A stretch of DNA of 64,000 nt from Ilex aquifolium (taxonomy: Eukaryota; Streptophyta; Magnoliopsida; Aquifoliales; Aquifoliaceae), in contig OX637402.1 in assembly GCA_951799425.1 (NCBI GenBank), positions 31,526,492 through 31,590,491 of the forward strand, written 5' to 3'. Below, piece after piece: positions 1 to 39,956 of this stretch. The notes beneath the pieces are model-generated. The model did no database searches. It had not been told where the DNA came from and worked only from the letters and a program-made list of their open reading frames with translations. Positions within the stretch are counted from its first letter, which is position 1. The number at the start of each line of letters is the position of its first letter. A program made the translations under genes and the position numbers.

Positions 1-162
1 TTATAACAATGCCAACTTGAAGGTAATTGATAAGAAAGATAATTTTAATTTGAGAATACAGTTACAACTATTTTATTAAGTAGAAAAGGAAATTATTAGG
101 CATTATTATTGGTGTGGTTGTAACTAGTATCCCCTTGGTCCTTAAGCTCCGATGCTTGTGTT

Positions 163-1492
163 CTAATTTGAGGGGGGAAGAGTCCCATTAAGGAATGAAG
201 AGAAGAGTGTGAGTGCTTGAGCTGATTGATAACTGGGAACAAAATGCCCAGATCCTCGAATGGTAACAAAAGTCAAGTTCTGATATTCAACTAAATATCC
301 ACCAACCTGCATAGATAATTACAATACAAGCTTAAAAAACTGTTAAGAGACATGTGCTCAACAACCATATGAAAACCCATTATTGAAAAATCCTCTCTTA
401 TCTTAAAATTTTCCATTAATTGCCTTCAAATTATATGAGTAAAATCCAATAGGGGGTCATCTAATATAGAGTGCCCAATGCCCCCTTGATAAGGGAAGGG
501 GGTTTGGGAGGGAAGCATAATAAATAGCATGGTAGAAAAGTGAATACAATAATAACTTAGATATTACCTCTCCTTCAGTGTATCAAGGATACCAAGCAAT
601 CTTAAGTGAAAGTCCCAATTTGTTTATGGAATACCTAGTGGATGTCACCGGTATGGCACCATCAGTGTCGCCACTACAAATTCAAATTCACATAGGTAAG
701 CACGATTAACAGTTTCATGTTTTGTTTACACTACAACTTTATTCACTTAATAATTACGATTAATAGTGAACATGCCTTCAACTTAATTCTACTTTGTTTA
801 GTTGAACTTGTTCTTTCTGTTGTTCAAATTTCTTAGATGATGGGTTTTGTTTTATTTAACTTACATGTATATCCACACAAGAATTCCACTATCCATCAAC
901 TCACTAATAATAGGTAACACAGTTAAGGGTTCATCGTTCCACGTTTGTATCTGGTTACTATTTCCAAATATATGCCCAAAGTCAGTAACAAAGAAATAAG
1001 AGGAGTCAGTGAATAGTCAAGAAAGTCCAGCAATATGAAACAAAAATATTAAGATCAGTTTGGAGTAGTACCCGCAGGTTTCCATGGATAGGGAAGAAAG
1101 GTAACGTTTGCATGAAGAGTTTTTTGAATTTCAGGAAATGAAAATATATAATCTTCTGAGCAGGGATCAAATGCAAAGTATAACTTCAAAATTAGTCGAG
1201 AGTAAGATACTAAAGTACTAAAAGAATCATCAGTAAACTACATAGAGACAAACTATGTATTTGCAAAATCTGGGAAATTATACTCACAGAGGTAGAGGCT
1301 GAGGAAGAATTGCATAAGGGGGCATATATGTCATATGGGTAGATATTGCCAATTGCATCATCGAACTAACCAAAATAATCTGAACAACTTTGGGACAAAT
1401 TATATGGCAAAGAAAAATTGCAGTTCAAGACAATTCCCGCATATATTTTGTCTGAAATGAGGGTATGTGTCCGTAGTAATGATGTTTGCCTC
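163..1492 (-). pseudogene. SCPL serine carboxypeptidase pseudogene, exons 4-8 only
   Basis: Five blocks match exons 4-8 of the intact paralogues in this cluster: exon 8 at 163-306 (ending PPSN-type, stop TAG at 163-165), exon 7 at 568-673, exon 6 at 865-957, exon 5 about 1072-1180 and exon 4 about 1288-1492. Exon 8 keeps the [11 protein letters not shown] region with the catalytic His, and exon 7 keeps GDTDG. Exon 7 has a premature TGA at 583-585 where the paralogues have the first-position Trp of the WYT motif (TGG to TGA). Exon 5 has lost its acceptor AG and carries a 9-base in-frame deletion, exon 4 has an in-frame stop and a broken 5' end, and exons 1-3 with the active-site Ser are absent. 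It is a dead tandem copy, closer to genes C and D than to B. Confidence 0.88.
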
Positions 1493-2122
1493 CACAAAAT
1501 AGGCTTCCTTGAAGTTCTTTTTCAAATGGGAAAGAATGACCTTCCATGTTTAACAAGCTGTGGGAATTCATCACTGAACTTTATAACTTCTATATTTCTT
1601 TTAAGTTCCTCGATTTATATTATTCATGTAACTTCCCAAATGACAAAAACATTGTCATAGGGGAGGGTTGGGGGGACAAAAGGGACTCATAAACCTTTTG
1701 TAAGTAACCAATTAAACCAATCATGATCACATTTTCTCTTCTCTGTTAGGATGCAGAACACTAGGCATTGTACAGAAAAGTATGCATTTAAGATACTAAA
1801 AATTCACATATTGCTCTATATACAGGAACATTGTGGCCATCTCTCATATTTTAATTTTTGGATGTTACCTTGTCAGTCGTATCGATGTCAATACTCGGCA
1901 CCCATGTTTATGTCTATGAATCATAGGTTTGACTGGCTGGTCATGTATATTTAACAGATAATGATGGATGTTTCTTAATTTGAGCACGTATTGTGAAGAC
2001 TTCCATTTCCACATTGTGCCCAATTAGAGTCATAATTTTTTGAATCCCTTAGTTTTTTATTTATTTTTTTCCACATGAGTGAACATGCCCAGATATTGCC
2101 CCATCATACCAGAGCTTGTTAT
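1493..2122. other. Intergenic, no gene seen
   Basis: Between the broken end of the SCPL pseudogene and the hAT-like element. Short open frames on the plus strand here have no recognisable protein features. The homology to the SCPL exons stops abruptly near 1492, so this is probably the deletion or rearrangement scar of the pseudogene. Confidence 0.5.
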
Positions 2123-3361
2123 TAGGGGTGTGCAAAATAACCGTTTACCCGATTAACCGACCCATTCCCGACCGAACCGAATGAAAATGGGTGGTTAAAA
2201 ATACATGCGGTTCGGGTTTCGGATGAAGTAAAGCCTTACCCGACTAATTCGGTTCGGATGACAGGTATGTAAAAGTCACAACCCGACATACCCGAACCGA
2301 ACCGAATAATAATATAAAAACATAATATTATTTTACCCTTTAAAAAAATACAAAAACAAAAATATAAAACCCCCAAACCCTACTACATCTTCTTCAGAAC
2401 ACCCCCACCCCTGCCTCTCTTAACTATCAGCAATCCAACTCCTCTTCCTTCAAATAATCACAGGATCCGAAACACAGTCCCTACAGCCTCTCCTCTTCTT
2501 CTTCTTTCTTATGTTCTTATGTTCTTCGATCTTCATCCATTTTCACCATCGACCACAAGCTTCTACTGTCCATGGAGTAGATCTGAACCATATCGTTCAG
2601 ATCTGAACACTATCGAGTAGATCTGAACACTATCGAGTAGATCTGAAGATTCTGATACAAATTAGTCGACCACAAGCTCCTACTGGCCATGGCGTAGATC
2701 TGAACTCTATCGAGTAGATCTGAACATTAATAATGAGGAAAAGTTTTGACCTCCGTTGTGATCAGATTCGATTTGCTTGGTCAAAGCGTGAAATGGAAGA
2801 CGAGGGTTTTTCAGAATATGAAGGGGGAGGGTTCATCATATATGAGTCCTCACAGATTTCAAGGCAACTCTTTTTAGATATTTGGATGAGAGTTACTAAA
2901 AAATTATTACATCTCTATACCGTAGTGCTTATGCCTCTGCCATTTCTTAATGTTCCTTAGCGCTCTCTCCCTCTCTGTGGTAAGTGTTCACTTGCCTTTT
3001 CCTCGGTCACTTCTGGTAATCACCATTTCATTACTATTCTGTAGTGCTAATCCCTTTACCATTTCTTAATGTTCCTTAGCTCTGAGTTCTTTCTAATCTC
3101 TCTCTCACTCACTCACTCACTCACTCCAAATACTGAAACAGTATCTGAAAATAATGATTTTTGGCTTTGAAAATGATGGATCCTGATACAAACCTCACCC
3201 GTTACCCGAACCGTAAACCGACCAACTATAAGGGTAGGTTAACGGTTCGGTTAGGCTCATGAAACGGTTCGGTTCGGCTATCAATTTTCACTTCCGACTT
3301 TAGTCGGTTCGGTCGACGGAAGTGCCAACTTCCGACCCTTATGGTCGGTTGAACACCCCTA
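2123..3361. mobile_element. Non-autonomous hAT-like DNA transposon with 8-bp TSD
   Basis: The element starts TAGGGGTGTGCAAA and ends with the inverse TTGAACACCCCTA. It is flanked by a perfect 8-bp duplication CTTGTTAT at 2115-2122 and 3362-3369. An 8-bp duplication and TAGGGGTG-type ends are hallmarks of plant hAT elements. The subterminal regions carry many ACCGAACCG/CGGTTCGG repeats in opposite orientations, likely transposase-binding sites. The middle holds several copies of a GAGTAGATCTGAAC motif (about 2570-2730). No transposase coding sequence is visible, so it would have been mobilised in trans. Confidence 0.88.
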
Positions 3362-3369
3362 CTTGTTAT

Positions 3370-4214
3370 CACCTGCTGGTGTTTACCCTACCCCACCCCC
3401 CAAAGGAAAAGAAAAAGAAAAGGGAAGAAAAGAGAATGAAAAGTAGAAAATTTTTCAAGGTGGTTAAATGAATGTATTGGGAGTCCTTGTTCCTTTTAAT
3501 CCCATGAATTTACTTTTTGCAGGTGGGTGGATAGCATTATTGAAGCATTAAGAGTCCATGATTAAGTCCAGAAGGTGAAAAAGTTGTCCATTGGTAGTTC
3601 TAACTTTCCACAGGTAAATTATACCATAGCATGGTTGCATCTTTTTTCTCCAATGATAAATGTGCTTGTTCCTTTCCCTATCAATCATCCAAGGCATTTG
3701 CAGGTTTTAAAAAGGTGCAGAGCATGTAAACTTTTGCCTCCCTGTGGAAATTTGTTGAAACGCGGCCCAGAAGTTTGCAACAGCAAAAGGCAAAGATGTC
3801 GGGCTGTTTGTCATTGAGGAGTGTAACAATGTGCATTTGGCAGAGCTTTATATGAGGTAACTGAAAGGGTTCTTGAGAGATGATAAATACAGATTCTTGA
3901 ACTGTGTATGCATTCATGCTGTAGATGTACCCTTTTTTTGTTTTGAGTTCTAACTTTAGTGTAAGTTGCTTGAAAAATTATCTTTATGAAACAATGTCTT
4001 CGGTTCAGGCAATAATTATATTTTTTAATAAGTTGTGGTAATCTTGTCTTCCGATCACTAGCTATTTGATTTGTTTTTACAATCAGATATTGGAAGATAA
4101 TAAAAGATGAAATTTATCTTGCAACAATTCACACTTCACTATTGATTATTACTACTTTCAGTTTGATAAGCTTTTGATGATGCTAGTACTCAATGGAATT
4201 GGAGGATCATCCTG
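3370..4214. other. 3' intergenic region of SCPL gene B, no gene seen
   Basis: Downstream of the stop codon of the minus-strand gene B. Overlapping short frames at 3575-3917 on both strands lack recognisable motifs. The 3' UTR and polyadenylation site of gene B should lie in the right part. Confidence 0.4.
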
Positions 4215-11278
<7,064 letters not shown>

Positions 11279-11281
11279 TTA

Positions 11282-11961
11282 TGCTCTGTTTGGTAGGGAG
11301 GAAGGAAAGTATGAATGATACACTTTCTATCCTTCAAAGAAGGAAAGTAGGATGGATACACTTTCCTTCCTTCGTGTTTGGTTGGATGGATGAAAAATAA
11401 AAATGACTAATTTTTTTTTTGTGTTGGATAAGGTTAGGGGTGACAATTGAATCGTATCGTGGCAGATTCGTGTTGAGTCATTACGGATTTATGTCGAACA
11501 TTAGTAAAATCTAACTCAACTCATTTAATTAATTGTGTCGTGTCGAGTTACGAGTTGACTAGTTTATTATTATTATTTTTTATTTTTTTATTTTTTAAAT
11601 TTTTTTTAAATTTTTTTTTATTATTATTTTTAAATTTTAAATTTTTTTAAAATATATATATATAAATACATATTTTATCATTGTATTTTTATATTAAATT
11701 AATGTATATATAATATATGTATATATTAAAAGATATATAGACAAATAAGATACATCTCAACACAAATAATTAACTTTCCATCCACTTTCCTTCCGATTTT
11801 GGAGGGATTGATTTTGATGAGTTGGAAGGAAAGTTAATCCATCCACTTTTCCATCCTTCCTACTTTCCTTCCTTACCAAACATGATGTTTTATTTATCCA
11901 TCCAACTTTCCATCCTTCCAACTTCCCATCCTTCCACTTTTCCATCGTACCAAACGAAGCA
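11282..11961. mobile_element. PIF/Harbinger-like non-autonomous element with TTA duplication
   Basis: The terminal inverted repeats are TGCTCTGTTTGGTA and its inverse TACCAAACGAAGCA. They are flanked by TTA on both sides (11279-11281 and 11962-11964), the trinucleotide target typical of PIF/Harbinger elements. Subterminal CTTTCCTTCC repeats lie in opposite orientations at the two ends. The middle (about 11434-11760) is very AT-rich and begins with an AGGGGTGACAATTGAATCG segment of the hAT type, suggesting a nested insertion. There is no transposase gene. Confidence 0.75.
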
Positions 11962-11964
11962 TTA

Positions 11965-12534
11965 GAAACCTTAACCAATGTGCTGCGTTCAGTCCCGACG
12001 TAGCTTCCGCCTTCCAATGTCTGCAATTCTTCAGCAACTAGAGGTCTGGTTTAATTGTGCTTCAAGTATCTTCAATTGGCAAACAATCAAGACTCTATAC
12101 ATAGCAGAATATAGGCATAACAACGATTTCCAAAGAAATTACTGTTCAGCTTTTTATTTGTTAATGTTTCATGTTATTGTTCAATGTTATTATCTTTGAT
12201 TTAAAGTGTTACTATTTTTTGTCACTATTATGTTCATGTTACGATTTCATATTATTGTTCAATTTTATTGACTGATGTTACTATTCAATAATATTATGTT
12301 CATGTCATTGACTTATGTTAATATTCAATGTTACTATTTTTTATTTTGAATGTTAATATTGAATTTTATTATTTTTTGTTATGTTCATCTGATGGGCTAA
12401 CAGGCCGTGAATGTTCTTTTGTGACAAAAAACATAAGAAATTTACTGATGCTCTACGTATTTTATTCTTTTATTTAATTCGGTTGTTCAGTGAAAGGATT
12501 TAATTTGAAGACATGGTTGTCTATTACTTATTTC
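11965..12534. other. AT-rich intergenic DNA with a degenerate simple repeat
   Basis: Between 12160 and 12400 a loose repeat built on TTATTGTTCAATGTTACTATT recurs several times. The frames here have no recognisable protein content. Confidence 0.55.
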
Positions 12535-13166
12535 CAGGGGCGGAGCCAGGATTTTGCCTAAGTGGGGGCAACCTAAATTTTTAAATTTTAAAGTATAATT
12601 GTAACATTATTTTCATCAAAATATGTATTTTTGATAAACTGTTTAAAAACATAGTTACATCAAAAGAATGTCATTTAGAGGCGTAACTCATGTATATACT
12701 TAGGTCCCAAAATACCCTATACTTTAAGAAAATTTCAAAATATTTAGGTCTGGACGAAGAAGACGAAAGCTTACGGGCAAAAAAAAAAAACAGGTGTGAA
12801 AAGGAGCTGCCAAAAGTTAGTTTTTAAGGGTTGAAAATTATATTAATATACCCTATACTTTAAGAAATTTTTAGTGGGGCAAGTTTAAAAAATTCTTAAA
12901 ATTTTTAAAATTACATCTAGATCCCAAAAAATTTTAAAAATTCAGTGGGGGCAGCTGCAAGGCGTGAAAAATTAGGAGGAGCTGCCAAAAGTTAGCTAAC
13001 AGTGGGTTGAAAATTATATTAATATACCCTATATTTTAAGAAATTTTCAGTGGGGGCAAGTTTAAGAAATTCTTGACATTTTTTAAATTACACCTAAGTC
13101 CCAAAATTTTTTAAAATTTCAGTGGGGGCAGCTGCCCCCACTGCCCCCATACTAAATCCGCCACTG
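12535..13166. mobile_element. Non-autonomous hAT-like element (GGGGCGGAGCC ends), 8-bp TSD
   Basis: It starts CAGGGGCGGAGCCAGGATTT and ends with the inverse AAATCCGCCACTG. It is flanked by a perfect 8-bp duplication CTTATTTC at 12527-12534 and 13167-13174. Inside, a block around CAGTGGGGGCAGCTGC recurs at about 12890-12965 and 13045-13140, an internal tandem duplication. These ends are widely seen in plant hAT elements. No transposase is present. Confidence 0.88.
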
Positions 13167-13235
13167 CTTATTTCTCTAATATTTTTCCTTCAATGCCAGT
13201 CAAATTTGATCTCTAATGTTTTTATTCATTTGATG

Positions 13236-13396
13236 CTGAACTTGGTTTAGTCAAGTCTTATCTTTTTCCATTTTTTGTTGTTTTTTTTTATTATTTATTG
13301 TCATCAAAATCATGGGTAATGAAATTTATTGTAAGTACTGTCAAGATTAGACTCGACGTGCTTTCCATTTCCATTTCCTTCCACCAAATATAGTGT
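13236..13396. repeat. Paralogous 3' flank of the SCPL copies
   Basis: The stretch from CTGAACTTGGTTTAGTCAAG to GTGCTTTCCATTTCC recurs, wholly or partly, at about 39826-39945 (downstream of gene D) and 53052-53205 (downstream of the relic at 58.4 kb). It marks the left edge of the duplicated SCPL unit. Confidence 0.8.
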
Positions 13397-13540
13397 TATA
13401 ACAATGCCAATTTGAAGGTAATTGATAAGAAAGATAATTTTAATTTGATAGTACAGTTACAACTTTTTTATTACTAAGCATTATTATTGGTGTGGTTGTA
13501 ACTGTCATCCCCTTGGTCCTTAAGCTCCGATGCTTGTTCT

Positions 13541-35386
<21,846 letters not shown>

Positions 35387-35530
35387 TCAATGTGAAGTTG
35401 TTGTTTGTTTTGTCAGAATGGCACCATATATAAATGTAGTTAGTATCAGTTTGATTGCTGCTCATTTGGCATTTACCGCAGCTAAGGCTAGGTTGAATTT
35501 TCTGAGAAATTTGAGCTGCAAGAAAATATC

Positions 35531-37314
35531 AGGGTAAATTACACTGACACTCCCTGTAGATTAGTCTAATTACAGACACTCCCTCGATTTTCTGAAATGT
35601 CACTGACACCCCCTATCAGAATTTGTTGGATAATGCTGTTAACGAAAATGACAATTTTACATAACTATCCCTTAATATAATATTACTAGACTATTTTTAA
35701 CCAAACTATTGTTTAACAAAACCCTCTTTTAATCTCACCTATATAAAGTGGGAACCCTAGTTATGAAAATTTGAATAGTCGTAAGACATTCCCTTATTCT
35801 TCTTCTCCAACTGAGCTTCTCTTCGACAAAAAATGAAACCACATGACCCTATTTCTCCTTCATTCTTATCTTCCAACTAAGCCCTAATCCACAGAAAATA
35901 CGAGAAAACTATCAAGGAAGACATTCAAAGGAAGACGAACAACCCTCCTTTGTTGTTTGTCACACACGAGTTGAGGTTAGTTATGGTTTCATATTGATTA
36001 GGGCTTTTGGATTAGAGCATATAAAACTAAGGCATGTGTGAAATTTATTTTCTACAAAAAAAAAAACATTACCATGAAAACAATTTATCATGAAATTAGG
36101 GCTTTTACAAATTGGATTCTGTTGTGTTTTCCGTGAAACTTGTTATTTTCTTCAAATTTATTGATCCTTTCCATCATTAACATAATAATGTTATTTTGTC
36201 TTCAAATGGTGGGTCTAATTTTCCACTAGCATCAATGGGCATTTGGTCTAATGGTACTCTTTGTCTTATAAAAGTTTTGCCCTCTTGCGATCAAGAGTTC
36301 AAGTCTCCCTCCTTTTTCCCCTTCCCCCTCCCAAAAAAAAAAAAAATATTTCCACTGGAAAATGCTTTCCCTTTGCATGCCTATGGTAATTCCAACCCAA
36401 GAATCCCATACATTACACAAAGTCTTCATAATCTTTCCAACCACCATCAATTGGTGAGCCCTACCCCTAGCAAAGACTTCAAGTCTTCTTCTGCAACTGG
36501 CAAGCTTCCAAATGCAAAATAATTCCACCTATTTTTATGGCCCACCATACTTTCTTCTCTTCAAATGCTTTCCATATCCTTAAATCCATCTCCAAGGCTT
36601 CCTACGTGAAAGTCTTCACCGTGGACCTCTTTTCCACCAAGAATTCCATAAAAATATTATATCACCTTTTTCACCTCTATCCTGTAAATTAGAACATTAT
36701 ATGTGTTTGGTTCTATTAATTTATATAAGCTAGTTGTCAGTTATTTTGCTAAATCTTATTATTTTTAATTACACATTTACTATTTCTGAGTTATTTTGCA
36801 TTTTTGTGTTCATGTGATTATAGCGATGACAGGATTGTGAAACATATCATAACATACCTATCCATTATCGTACTATAGTCAATGTGATTAAGAATGTGGA
36901 TTCAAATCATTACTGTCATTGTGACATGTTGGTTGATGTGTGCAACTACATTAGATGATATGTTAGCTTATCAATACACTGCTTTTATAATGTGCCTGGG
37001 AAAAAATGAGAATGAAAGTCATTACTAATGATGATTTGTTTGCACTGAATAAAAATATGCATACAATTGACTTATTTGTCACAATTGAGGCCATGAGTAA
37101 TAGCAGATCAGTTCCGTTTGGACTAGAAGGCCAACTGGTACTACACATAGGACTGTCGGTGAAAATGACCATATGAGGGGTGATGAAAGTGATGATGGTG
37201 ACTTTGAGCCTGATGATGTTTATGGGTTGAGTTCTGAGGATGAAGACTATGGGGTAGATAATCACGTAACGTGTAATTAGATCAATTTACAGGGATATCA
37301 GTGTAATTTACCCT
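35531..37314 (+). mobile_element. MULE (Mutator-like) element, decayed, upstream of gene C
   Basis: The ends form inverted repeats: AGGGTAAATTACACTGACAC at the left and the inverse of AGGGTAAATTACACTGATA at the right. The insertion interrupts a stretch that is continuous upstream of gene D (compare 43195-43250), so its limits are clear, although the target duplication is imperfect. Plus-strand traces at about 36890-37265 resemble the N-terminal part of MuDR-type transposases: VITNDDLFALNKN, then TIDLFVTIE, then an acidic stretch (DESDDGDFEPDD and SSEDEDYG). The catalytic core is missing and several stops are present, so it is non-autonomous. Its left end lies about 190 bp upstream of the TATA box of gene C. 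Confidence 0.82.
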
Positions 37315-37640
37315 AAATTAATATCAATGTTGTACAAAATGACAAAACTAAAGAAGACAACTTGTATAAAACTACAAAAACACAAGCCCACTTCTTAAAT
37401 TTAGAATCTTTTATTTTCTATTATCCTTCCAATAAAAAAATATGTGGACACTAGATTAGACTGCGATGAAGTAGTTGGATGTATTAGTGGACCAACTAAG
37501 AATTGAATTAGAAAGTAGGTGTTATGCAACCATCAAACTTTCAAATTGCAACCCCAGTTTGGATGTTTTCTTGTTTTGTTTTGTTTTCCCTTCTACATCA
37601 ATATGCACTTGTCTTTTTGCCTTCAACGGCTGTGGAGTTA
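37315..37640. repeat. Continuation of the SCPL upstream repeat beyond the MULE
   Basis: AATATCAATGTTGTACAAAATGACAAAACTAAAG and what follows align with 43215-43560 upstream of gene D and 48130-48480 upstream of the exon-1 relic. All three are copies of the ancestral SCPL promoter region. Confidence 0.8.
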
Positions 37641-37949
37641 GCTTGCCCAAAGAAAAGGAGGTTCACGTTTATCTATTGGGCCAAATCGAATGGTTACTAG
37701 GCTACATATCGAATCAATCCCAATAAGTCATAATCGGGTATTTATTTGTTACGAAAGCCAAAACAACAAAACAACATTGTAGAGGTCATAAGCGAGTCAT
37801 AAACGGACTTATCTATCATAAGCCTTTAGTAACGACCCCGTTGGGCTAAGGCCACCGTGAAGCAATTCACAGCTTTACGCACCGGGCTAACAGGTGTTCA
37901 ACTCCTCTCATTATTGCGGTCATCATATTTTACTGTGCATAACTCCATA

Positions 37950-38340
37950 CTCAACCTTTGGAGATAGAGATTGTGCAAACTACTGAGACCTTGGCTGCAA
38001 GAGAAGTTGTGCTATTTGTTAGACAAATTAGATGCGAGGAGATTGTGCTTGAAGGGAATTCATCCACAATAATGAAGAGGTTGGGTGACAATTCTAATGA
38101 TTTATCTCCTTTGGGCACTATTGTTGCAGACATTCAACATGTTATTAGAACTTTTAATCTCTCATTATTGTCTACTGTTAGGCGTTCAGGGATTTGTGTA
38201 GCTCATCAGCTAGCTTGAACGGCTAGATGTTGTGAGAATATTGATGCTTGGGAAGAAATGACACCAGAATTCTTAGTGCCATTTTTGTTTTCTGATTTAT
38301 CTTCTTAATATAATTCCTATCGTTTTTATCAAAAAACAAA
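37950..38340 (+). mobile_element. LINE-like 3' fragment with RNase H-type domain
   Basis: A frame at 37958-38218 reads as the RNase H-like (RVT_3) segment often found at the end of plant LINE polyproteins: TLAAREVVLFVRQI, then EEIVLEGNSSTIMK, SPLGTIVADI and finally a GICVAHQLA box. A stop follows, after which a further LINE-like tail (DAWEEMTPEFLVP) and an A-rich end occur. The 5' part is missing. Alternatively it could be a relic of a host RNase H-like pseudogene. Confidence 0.6.
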
Positions 38341-38800
38341 ACCTTAGGAGATGGAGCCAAAAAAAAAATGAGTGATATTAGTTAGATACTTAGATAGATT
38401 TCACATTTCAAATTGAAGAATGTAATCAAGCATAGTTTGTGGTGTCCAAACTTTGTTATTGTGAGACTCAAGTTTATCTAGTTCATATGATAATCCGAAA
38501 AAGGTTATCATTTATTTATAGACACTAGTTGAGAAACCCTCTGTCTTTAGTTAGTCACATAAACTTAATCCTGGTGGAAGTGTTATATTCAATCTTGCTC
38601 AAACTCATATACAAGATATATTAAAAATCGTCAATCTTGCGTAAATCTTTCTTTTTCCGTCTTTAAATTTGTTGCTAATTCTGGTTTAATTTCATCTACA
38701 AAAATCAAGTGCAATGCTTTGTTTTTCCAACTCTAGCTAGTAAATACGCCATTATCCCAAAGTGTGGGCTTGATTACAATTGATAAGAAAGGTAGCTTCA
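38341..38800. other. Intergenic, no gene seen
   Basis: Between the LINE fragment and the partial SCPL relic. Nothing recognisable. Confidence 0.4.
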
Positions 38801-38819
38801 ATTAATAATATGGTTACAC

Positions 38820-39110
38820 TTTTCTATTGAGCATCGCGATTGAAATAGCCATAGCTGTATAATTGTCACTCCTCGATTCACAAGCTCTAGTGCTTGCTCT
38901 AATTTGAAGGGGGAAGATCCCCAGTAATGAATGAAGAGAAGAAAAAGATAAGTGCAACTATAAGCTATTACTTCTCTTTGAATGTACCAAGGATACCAAA
39001 CAGTCTTAATTGAAATTCCCAATTTGTTTAGAGCATATCTAGTGGATGTTATTGGTACTACTCCATCTTTATTGCCACTACACATTAGATTCACATAGTT
39101 TAGCTCGATA
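38820..39110 (-). pseudogene. SCPL relic: fused exon 8/exon 7 remnants
   Basis: The block at about 38958-39085 aligns with exon 7 of the SCPL genes ([26 protein letters not shown]) and shows GDKDG-like remains where GDTDG is expected. Just left of it, at 38860-38945, are remains of the end of exon 8 and its 3' sequence (AGCTCTAGTGCTTGCTCTAATTTGAAGGGGG). The intron and most of exon 8 are missing. It is a small dead copy between genes C and D. Confidence 0.65.
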
Positions 39111-39124
39111 AACAATTTCACTAT

Positions 39125-39625
39125 TCTCTTTATATTTTAATTTTCTTGAAATTAATATTTGAATTAATGAAATTCAATATATTAATTTGAAGAAATTGAA
39201 TATGAATTTAATGAAATTAAATATTAATTTGGTGTTAAATTGATGAAACTAATGTTAATTTGACAAAATTAAATTTTAAAATGTTAATTTGATAAAATTT
39301 ATGAAATTAAATATTAATATTGTGTTGAATTGATGAAATTATTGTTAGTGTGATGAAATTAATATTCGAGTTAATGAAGTTAAACGTTAATTTGATAAAA
39401 TTTAAGTTCAATTTGATGAAAATAAATTATAAAATAAATAAATTGAATGTTTTAATTAGACAAAATTAATTTTAAAATATTAATTTGATAAAATTAAACA
39501 TTAATTTGGTGTTGAATTGATGAAATTAGTGTTAGTATGATGAAATTAATATTTGAATAAAAAAAATTAGATGCCAATTTGATGAAATTAAAGTTGAATT
39601 TGATGAAACTAAATTCTAAATTAAA
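39125..39625. repeat. Degenerate AT-rich minisatellite
   Basis: Many imperfect copies of AATTTGATGAAATTAA and related words (GTTGAATTGATGAAATTA, TTAATTTGATAAAATTAA) fill about 500 bases. Units are irregular, so it is an old decayed tandem repeat. Confidence 0.8.
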
Positions 39626-39639
39626 TTGGGGTATGTGCA

Positions 39640-39832
39640 GGGTAATTGAGAAACCATAGGGGGGGTTAAAGGGTAAACAATAAGGTTGAAGTCTTAAAGG
39701 GTAATTCAGTAAAATGACAATCTATGTTAAGTCCGTTAATCGACACGATTTGACAGTGATATTTCAGAAATCATACGAGGTGTCCCTACAATCAAGCCAA
39801 TCTCGAGGGGGTGTCAATAAGATTTACCATTT
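39640..39832. mobile_element. Terminal fragment related to the MULE family
   Basis: The right end, read inversely, begins TGGTAAATCTTATTGACACC and carries CCCTCGAGATTGG, close to the terminal inverted repeat of the element at 35531-37314. The opposite end is not identified, so this is a remnant. Confidence 0.45.
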
Positions 39833-39956
39833 TTTTTATTATTTGAGATCACCAAAATCATGGGTAATGCAATTAATTAATTGTAAGTACTGTCAAGACT
39901 AGACTCCACGTGCTTTCCATTTCCATCCACCAAATAACAATGCAAGCTTAGCATCT

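Noticed and set aside
36196-36528. Overlapping open frames of about 100 codons on both strands
   Set aside because: They lie in the interior of the MULE, where no transposase similarity is visible. They may be captured host sequence, but no parent gene is recognised.
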